Under the pieces are notes generated by a model that was not told the DNA's origin, did no database searches, and saw only the letters and a list, made by a program, of their open reading frames with translations. The position numbers and the translations under genes are program-made. Below are positions 34,582-38,784 of a DNA stretch of 38,784 bases, one piece after another. The stretch is from Pseudomonadales bacterium (GTDB lineage: Bacteria > Pseudomonadota > Gammaproteobacteria > Pseudomonadales > Azotimanducaceae): the NCBI GenBank assembly GCA_016779565.1, contig JADHNJ010000021.1, forward strand, positions 1 through 38,784. The letters run 5' to 3'. Within the stretch, counting starts at the first letter, position 1, and every line of letters starts with the position of its first letter.

Positions 34582-35154
34582 ATGAAAACCGTTACCTTCA
34601 CCGCCATGATCGATGGATCAGCCGAAGACTATCAGCTTCTAGATAGATTCGAGCGAGACCACATAGAGGCTCTACCACAACGTTTGACCATCGCCTTAAT
34701 GGGTATGAAAGACGGGCTGGCGGGATACAAAATCAATCGCCTTGAACACTCTCTTCAGGCAGCTACCAGAGCCGAAAGAGACGGTGCCGATATCGAATGG
34801 ATTGTAGCGGCATTACTCCATGACCTTGGTGATGATCTTGCACCGCTCAATCATGCCCAGTATGCCGCCAGCATTGTTAAACCTTATGTCCGCGCCGAAG
34901 TCACCTGGGCGGTTAACATGCATGGGCTTTTTCAGGAGTTTTACTACGCTCATCATTTTGGGAAAGACCCCAATGGCCGAGATCAGTATCAATCCCATCC
35001 TTTTTATCTTAGCTGCATCAACTTCTGCGCTCGATGGGATCAACCTTCTTTTGACCCTGATTACGAGAATCTTCCCCTCGACCATTTTGTACCGATGCTT
35101 GAGACGGTATTTTCTCGGGAACCATTTGTACCCGATATCATCGCCGGCCATTAG
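34582..35154 (+). CDS. HD-domain mixed-valence diiron oxygenase, PhnZ/TmpB-like
   Basis: HD-domain protein of 190 aa. The block '[19 protein letters not shown]' then '[13 protein letters not shown]' resembles PhnZ ('LEHSLQ', 'AALLHDLGH') as I recall it. All six metal ligands can be placed: H56, H80, D81, H91, H114 and D153 (in '[16 protein letters not shown]'). Such enzymes cleave C-P bonds oxidatively; TmpB converts the hydroxylated product of TmpA to glycine betaine and phosphate. Y49, seven residues before H56, may be the Tyr that caps iron in the resting state. Simple annotation would call it a phosphohydrolase, which is probably wrong. Confidence 0.88.
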   Translation: MKTVTFTAMIDGSAEDYQLLDRFERDHIEALPQRLTIALMGMKDGLAGYKINRLEHSLQAATRAERDGADIEWIVAALLHDLGDDLAPLNHAQYAASIVKPYVRAEVTWAVNMHGLFQEFYYAHHFGKDPNGRDQYQSHPFYLSCINFCARWDQPSFDPDYENLPLDHFVPMLETVFSREPFVPDIIAGH

Positions 35155-35189
35155 ACAAAAACCTTTGCTCAATAGGTATCCTTCAACTT

Positions 35190-35726
35190 TTAATCGTCGC
35201 GCAAATGCCGCCAAGTCATTTCGAAGGAATCTGATTCTGAAGCAATGAAAGCAGCTTGATCCGAGACCGAAATACTAAGGCTTAATGTGCGTTGCGCGAG
35301 CCCAGCTAATCGCTTAATTTGCGGCCAATCAAACTGATAGACACTGACCTTGGAGGCTGTGATCGCTTGCCCATTGCGCGACCACCAATGCTCGGATTTA
35401 CTATTAAAACTGTACACGAGGACTTGACGGGCAATTCTACTTGCCTTTTTTAAGCGCTCGGCACTGGGTTCACCTACCTCAATCCATTGCAAAATTTGAT
35501 TATCGAGTCCTAACTGCCAAATATCAGGAGCCTCCGACGCGCTCAGATCCCCGGCGAAAGCCAATCCCTCATCTACGTTAAGACAATATGCCAACAGCCG
35601 CGCCATCATGCGTTCAGAGGTCTCAGAAGGATGCTGTGCGATCGTTAGATTGAGCTGATGGTATTGATTACGATCGACATCCGCTAGCGCCACATCAAAT
35701 TTGAAAATCGTCGGACTTAGCGCCAT
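35190..35726 (-). CDS. yaeQ: YaeQ family protein
   Basis: Protein of 178 aa of the YaeQ family, with a PD-(D/E)XK nuclease-like fold and unknown role. The start 'MALSPTIFKFDVALADVDRN' and the block 'PDIWQLGLDNQILQWIEVGEP' (read in pieces) are diagnostic, as is the 'SERMMARLLAYCLN' helix. ATG 35726 was chosen over TTG 35732. It is convergent with the HD-oxygenase gene with 35 bp between. Confidence 0.93.
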   Translation of the reverse strand: MALSPTIFKFDVALADVDRNQYHQLNLTIAQHPSETSERMMARLLAYCLNVDEGLAFAGDLSASEAPDIWQLGLDNQILQWIEVGEPSAERLKKASRIARQVLVYSFNSKSEHWWSRNGQAITASKVSVYQFDWPQIKRLAGLAQRTLSLSISVSDQAAFIASESDSFEMTWRHLRDD

Positions 35727-35758
35727 CCCCAAAATTCCTACAGACTGTCGGTTGATGC

Positions 35759-35887
35759 TCAGCTAGAAACGATTAAAACCAAAATTTGGAAAACCGATTC
35801 GACCGCGTCATCGACACCTGGCACAAACCAAACCGCTAAAGCTGTTGCCGCCAAAACCAGTGTTCCTCTGAGGATCAAGGAATTCAT
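35759..35887 (-). CDS. 42-residue membrane protein coupled to the upstream gene
   Basis: ATG at 35887 overlaps the TGA of the upstream gene (ATGA), then 42 codons and a TGA stop. The peptide is largely hydrophobic, with two possible helices ('TLVLAATALAVWFVPG' and 'VFQILVLIVSS') around an acidic 'VDDAVES' turn. The 4-bp overlap, the typical composition for a small membrane protein and the position between two genes of the same strand make it credible. It ends 32 bp before the yaeQ start. No family is recognised. Confidence 0.55.
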   Translation of the reverse strand: MNSLILRGTLVLAATALAVWFVPGVDDAVESVFQILVLIVSS

Positions 35888-36432
35888 GATGCACCCCCTA
35901 CCGCTTCCGTGGTCGCCAATCTTGGCGCTAATTCGTAAACCCAGACCGCGCCAGATTCTACTGCCTGACGTGAGGTTCTTGAGGGATATTTCTGATTAAT
36001 GAGTGCCGTCAAGTCATCGAGAATGGGGCCTTCGCGCAGACGGATTAGGCGACGCTCGTAACGCTTTCCTGCGATACGCACGACCGCGCGATTATCGCGC
36101 TCTGCTTGCCCAGGCCATCGCTTCCAAAGCTTACCGGCAACTGAGTTCATATAACCCGACCAAACAAATAATTTCCCCTCAACGGAGGCTACCCAGATTC
36201 GCCTCGATTGTGCCGGCTCGAGCAACTGTAACTCAATCGTCGCAATTTCATTGACGAATCCCCAATCGGGCTCGGCACCCTGATGGAGTTCACCTCGTAT
36301 CAAGGGTCCCCCTGAAAATACCCGATTGGGGCCATCTTGAAACCGCTGTTTAATCGCCGCAGTAATAACCGCCGTCGAAAATATCAGCACAACCCAAAGG
36401 CATATCCACCCTAAACGTTTAGACCATGACAT
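35884..36432 (-). CDS. Membrane-anchored hypothetical protein, possibly split-barrel fold
   Basis: Protein of 182 aa with one N-terminal transmembrane segment ('WICLWVVLIFSTAVITAAI', residues 9-27) and a soluble domain. The central region 'RIWVASVEGKLFVWSG' and 'RAVVRIAGKRYERRLIRL' look like consecutive strands of a split-barrel as in pyridoxamine-phosphate-oxidase-like proteins, but no cofactor motif is clear. The last residues overlap the 42-codon gene by ATGA. No function is assigned. Confidence 0.65.
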   Translation of the reverse strand: MSWSKRLGWICLWVVLIFSTAVITAAIKQRFQDGPNRVFSGGPLIRGELHQGAEPDWGFVNEIATIELQLLEPAQSRRIWVASVEGKLFVWSGYMNSVAGKLWKRWPGQAERDNRAVVRIAGKRYERRLIRLREGPILDDLTALINQKYPSRTSRQAVESGAVWVYELAPRLATTEAVGGAS

Positions 36433-36618
36433 TACTTGCTCCTATTTTTTTGTCCTTATCTAGGTCCTACTGATGTGTCTGTAGAACTGTTGGTCGTTGA
36501 GCCAGTGCGAACCAAAATAGAACTGTTGTTGCCTGAGCTTTCCCCCTTTGGAACACTCCAAAGGATTGCCTAAACTGCGCTAACCGATGCCCCGATCTAC
36601 CATCAAGGAGAACCGATA

Positions 36619-37407
36619 CTGCCATTCAAGCTCATAACCCTAGTCACCCTGCTCTGAATAAGCTTAATAAGCCATGCCAATCATGACGATAATGCTTGGC
36701 GCGGTGTTGATCTCGATCAACAATTCGAGATCCAATTATAAGTATGCCAGTTGAAGCCTGGAAAAACTCTAGATGATGTCGCCAGACTAGATCGTGAAGC
36801 CAAACGGCTGTTTGCGGAAATCGGACTCGAGCTTTCTTTGATGCGGCTTAGCCCTTTGTTTAACCATGCCATGCCAGGACAGCCAGGCGCTGACTACATC
36901 GATATTACAATGGGGAGCTTGAAAGCTTTTGGCACGGGTTGGGACAACTGGATGGCATCAAAAGATGCGCTCAAATTAATGGTGGCGCAAAATAATCTTG
37001 CTATTTGTACATTTAAATTCGCGAGAGAGAGCAATCGAGTTGCAAAAACTGATGCATTGGATGCATCCGACAACCGTTTGATTTCCATGAACTGGTGCTC
37101 AAAACGAGACAACGTTTCATGGTCTCAACTCAAAGCCAAGCATGATGCCTGACAGGCAGCTTATGAAGACGATAGCAGCGCGATGGCCTAGAATATCGAA
37201 ATGCCTCGCCCTGGCTCAGGCGCTGCCAATGGCAGATTTATGCCTATGGTTTCTTACGCCAATGCCCAGCAATTGATGGCAAATGAAAATTGGATCGCTA
37301 ACGGTGGTGGTGGTCGAGCGCTTAGTGACTATTATTCAGCCTATGCGAATTGCGATGGTGAATCCGTTTGGCAAGCATCCTATCTTTACAAGAACGAGGC
37401 CTCATAA
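36619..37407 (+). pseudogene. Secreted-protein gene with four in-frame nonsense codons
   Basis: One frame of 262 codons reads as a coherent protein but contains TGA (36655), TAA (36739), TGA (37150) and TAG (37189). It opens with CTG at 36619, 8 nt after AAGGAG, and encodes a signal peptide ('PFKLITLVTLL', stop, 'ISLISHANHDDN') and a mature domain with 'WRGVDLDQQFEIQL', 'KPGKTLDDVARLDREAKRLF', 'NHAMPGQPGADYIDITMGS', 'WNWMASKD'-like 'WDNWMASKDALKLM' and 'RPGSGAANGRFMPM' read in turn. The end is TAA at 37407. There is no frameshift in 789 bp. No family is recognised. It is either a pseudogene decayed by point mutation only, or a recoded gene, which is much less likely. Confidence 0.7.
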
Positions 37408-37421
37408 AGCGTCAACCGAAT

Positions 37422-37450
37422 CCGGGGTTTGCGTGTCTAGCCAACCCCGG
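37422..37450. terminator. Bidirectional terminator-like hairpin
   Basis: Perfect 8-bp inverted repeat CCGGGGTT ... AACCCCGG with a 13-nt loop, in the 51-bp gap between the convergent pseudogene (ends 37407) and the PhyH gene (ends 37459). The stem is GC-rich and well placed to stop transcription from both sides, but neither strand has a clear T-tract. Confidence 0.42.
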
Positions 37451-37458
37451 CAAGTCGC

Positions 37459-38343
37459 CTATGCGTCATGCCCTCGACCAAGGGCTGTGCCTAAGTCGCC
37501 GAAAGAGCTTGCTTGCACCTCTTGACCCAAAGCATAACCGGGCGAAACCAACTCGGGATGTTCGCCCGGATTGCCCGGCGGGCTGTAATAACCTAAGGCA
37601 TATTGCCCCATACTGTAACCCGCTAAGTCTTGAAGGGCTTTTGGCAGCTCTTTGGCGAGACCTGGCGGACAGCTGAGATACTGATTTTCTTCTTGCCTTA
37701 GCCAACCTAGTGCATAGGTGATGTTAATCCCTATGCGATCACACTGACTGCGATTTTCTCCGCCGCCATGAAACACCGAACCTGAATAGATCAGCACTGA
37801 GCCGGCTTTCATTTCTGCCTGCGTAATTTGATCCTCAGAGATGACTTGCTCGTCTGGCCAACTTGGACTCCCGGGCACGACTTGGGTCGCGCCATTTTCA
37901 GCGGTGAAATCTGTCAACGCCCAGATGGTATTAAATTGCGGTTCGATGTGCGCCAAGTGTTTACCCCACGCCCACTTATCCCGATGCAAAGGCTGAGCCG
38001 TTTCTCCTGGTCTAATCCGGATAATTTGCGTGAGATGTAACTGCACTCGCTCACAAAAAGGCGATAAAAATGTTTCACTCGCAGCAAGTATGCTCGGGTG
38101 CGCAATCAGCTCACGACATTTTCCCGATCTGTAAAGCAGACCACCGGTTCTGGTCGTACTTTCACCTGAAAACGCATCATGCCCGTTACTTGTTTGCTCC
38201 ATATAGGGGTCTGTTTCATGTCGCAGTTCTGCAATAAAAGCTTCGCTCACGACATCATCAACTATGAGCGCGCCATCCGTCGCTAGGATTTTGGAAATGA
38301 CTTCTGGATCGGTATCTCTGGATAAATGTTTTAAGCTCATCAT
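37459..38343 (-). CDS. Phytanoyl-CoA dioxygenase (PhyH) family protein
   Basis: Fe(II)/2-oxoglutarate oxygenase of 294 aa. The HxD motif is H120-D122 in 'QPLHRDKWAWG', the distal His is H192 in 'SVFHGGGENRS', and R203 in 'CDRIGINITY' is placed to bind 2-oxoglutarate. The family hydroxylates phytanoyl-CoA in eukaryotes, but bacterial members act on many substrates including ectoine and secondary metabolites. Two ATGs are adjacent (38343, 38340). It stands alone, convergent with the pseudogene. Third 2-oxoglutarate oxygenase of the window. Confidence 0.9.
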   Translation of the reverse strand: MMSLKHLSRDTDPEVISKILATDGALIVDDVVSEAFIAELRHETDPYMEQTSNGHDAFSGESTTRTGGLLYRSGKCRELIAHPSILAASETFLSPFCERVQLHLTQIIRIRPGETAQPLHRDKWAWGKHLAHIEPQFNTIWALTDFTAENGATQVVPGSPSWPDEQVISEDQITQAEMKAGSVLIYSGSVFHGGGENRSQCDRIGINITYALGWLRQEENQYLSCPPGLAKELPKALQDLAGYSMGQYALGYYSPPGNPGEHPELVSPGYALGQEVQASSFGDLGTALGRGHDA

Positions 38344-38635
38344 CGCTCGGCCGCTGTAACTGAGACTTCAGCCTGCCACAGCATCAACCGCTTATTCAAG
38401 CACCGGGCTTTCCTAGTCACTGCGCTCGCACCTAGACCAAACAACCAGATTTTACGATTGCCTCGTGGCCCTCGGCGAATAAGGCTGAGGACCTTTAAAC
38501 AGTCAAGCAGACAGGTATTTCGCCATCTAACCGACGTTGGCCACCAACTATCGACAACGGCTGCAGCACGGCCACACTGCTAGGCTCGTATCTTAAATAG
38601 AGCGCTTTTCAAAAACACTGGGTACTGTTAACAGC
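38344..38635. other. Non-coding stretch upstream of the PhyH gene
   Basis: No gene seen. It should carry the PhyH promoter. A 7-bp stem with one G-T pair (CCTCGGC / GCTGAGG, loop GAATAAG) lies near 38470-38491; it has no T-tract and may be fortuitous. Confidence 0.4.
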
Positions 38636-38784
38636 GGTTGAGCTCTGAACTAGCGGCGGTTGAGCCCTGAACTAACGGCGGTTGAGCTCTGAACTAACGG
38701 CGGTTGAGCTCTGAACTAACGGCGGTTGAGCTCTGAACTAACGGCGGTTGAGCTCTGAACTAACGGCGATTGAGATCTGAACTT
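38636..38784 (+). repeat. 22-bp tandem repeat array at the window edge
   Basis: Direct repeat units of 22 bp begin at 38636, 38658, 38680, 38702, 38724 and 38746, with a seventh partial unit from 38768 to the end. Each begins GGTTGAGCTC and ends CTAACGGC. Units at 38680, 38702, 38724 and 38746 are the same over their length; the first two and the last differ by single bases (for example TAGCGGC, GAGCCC, GATTGAGATC). The core GAGCTC is a palindrome. There are no spacers, so this is not CRISPR, and stop codons (TGA, TAA) recur in it. The array runs off the right edge. Confidence 0.95.

Noticed and set aside
36484..36540. Direct repeat TAGAACTGTTG (two copies) upstream of the pseudogene
   Set aside because: Only 11 bp and two copies; probably chance.
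36751..37152. A 133-residue intact gene
   Set aside because: Its flanks in the same frame continue the same protein past stop codons on both sides, so it is the central part of a larger interrupted gene.
38636..38784. CRISPR array
   Set aside because: Repeats are directly joined with no spacers, and no cas genes are nearby.

Overview
This window looks like chromosomal DNA of a marine-type, aerobic, heterotrophic gammaproteobacterium. That placement is inferred from gene content: the gene block miaB - phoH-like - ybeY, DUF1820, YaeQ, a CYP153-like P450, and many acyl-CoA and Fe/2-oxoglutarate enzymes. I cannot name a genus. TTG and GTG starts are common. No rRNA, tRNA, insertion sequence, prophage or CRISPR array was recognised.

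Layout. (1) 1-3397: RNA-maintenance block on the minus strand (miaB, phoH-like ybeZ, ybeY running off the left edge), with a divergent DUF1820 gene. (2) 3406-7622: acyl-CoA synthetase, folK, zinc alcohol dehydrogenase, a stand-alone biotinyl carrier domain and a crotonase. (3) 7629-12161: a compact Gld-type ABC operon (ATPase, permease, GldG-like auxiliary protein, DUF4340) that appears to read on into the crotonase gene. (4) 12562-19888: housekeeping and accessory genes: HAD hydrolase, GPH transporter, rhodanese, spinster-like MFS plus GST, EVE protein, MASE1-like membrane protein and two small proteins. (5) 20150-25340: orphan anti-sigma-type zinc finger membrane protein, YbjQ, membrane protein, a divergent SDR/MaoC pair and a CYP153-like P450. 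(6) 25546-31833: two minus-strand operons (aldo/keto reductase + TauD-like dioxygenase; NHL/PAL-like + ABM + amidohydrolase) separated by a gap holding a sigma-54-like promoter, a 31-codon cistron and a hairpin. (7) 31834-35154: GPH transporter, gamma-butyrobetaine-hydroxylase-like dioxygenase and a PhnZ/TmpB-like HD-domain oxygenase. (8) 35190-38343: YaeQ, a hypothetical protein coupled to an unlisted 42-residue membrane protein, a secreted-protein gene interrupted by four nonsense codons but never frameshifted, and a PhyH dioxygenase. (9) 38636-38784: a 22-bp tandem repeat running off the right edge.

How the parts may work together. P450, alcohol dehydrogenase, acyl-CoA synthetase, SDR and MaoC/crotonase genes could in principle take an alkane or other hydrophobic substrate to an acyl-CoA and through beta-oxidation, but they are not one operon, so this is inference. 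The strongest pathway-level call is the two-gene cassette at 33384-35154. Its architecture matches TmpA/TmpB, two non-heme iron oxygenases that release glycine betaine and phosphate from 2-trimethylaminoethylphosphonate. The most novel-looking element is the sigma-54-like promoter / micro-cistron / hairpin unit at 27939-28166.
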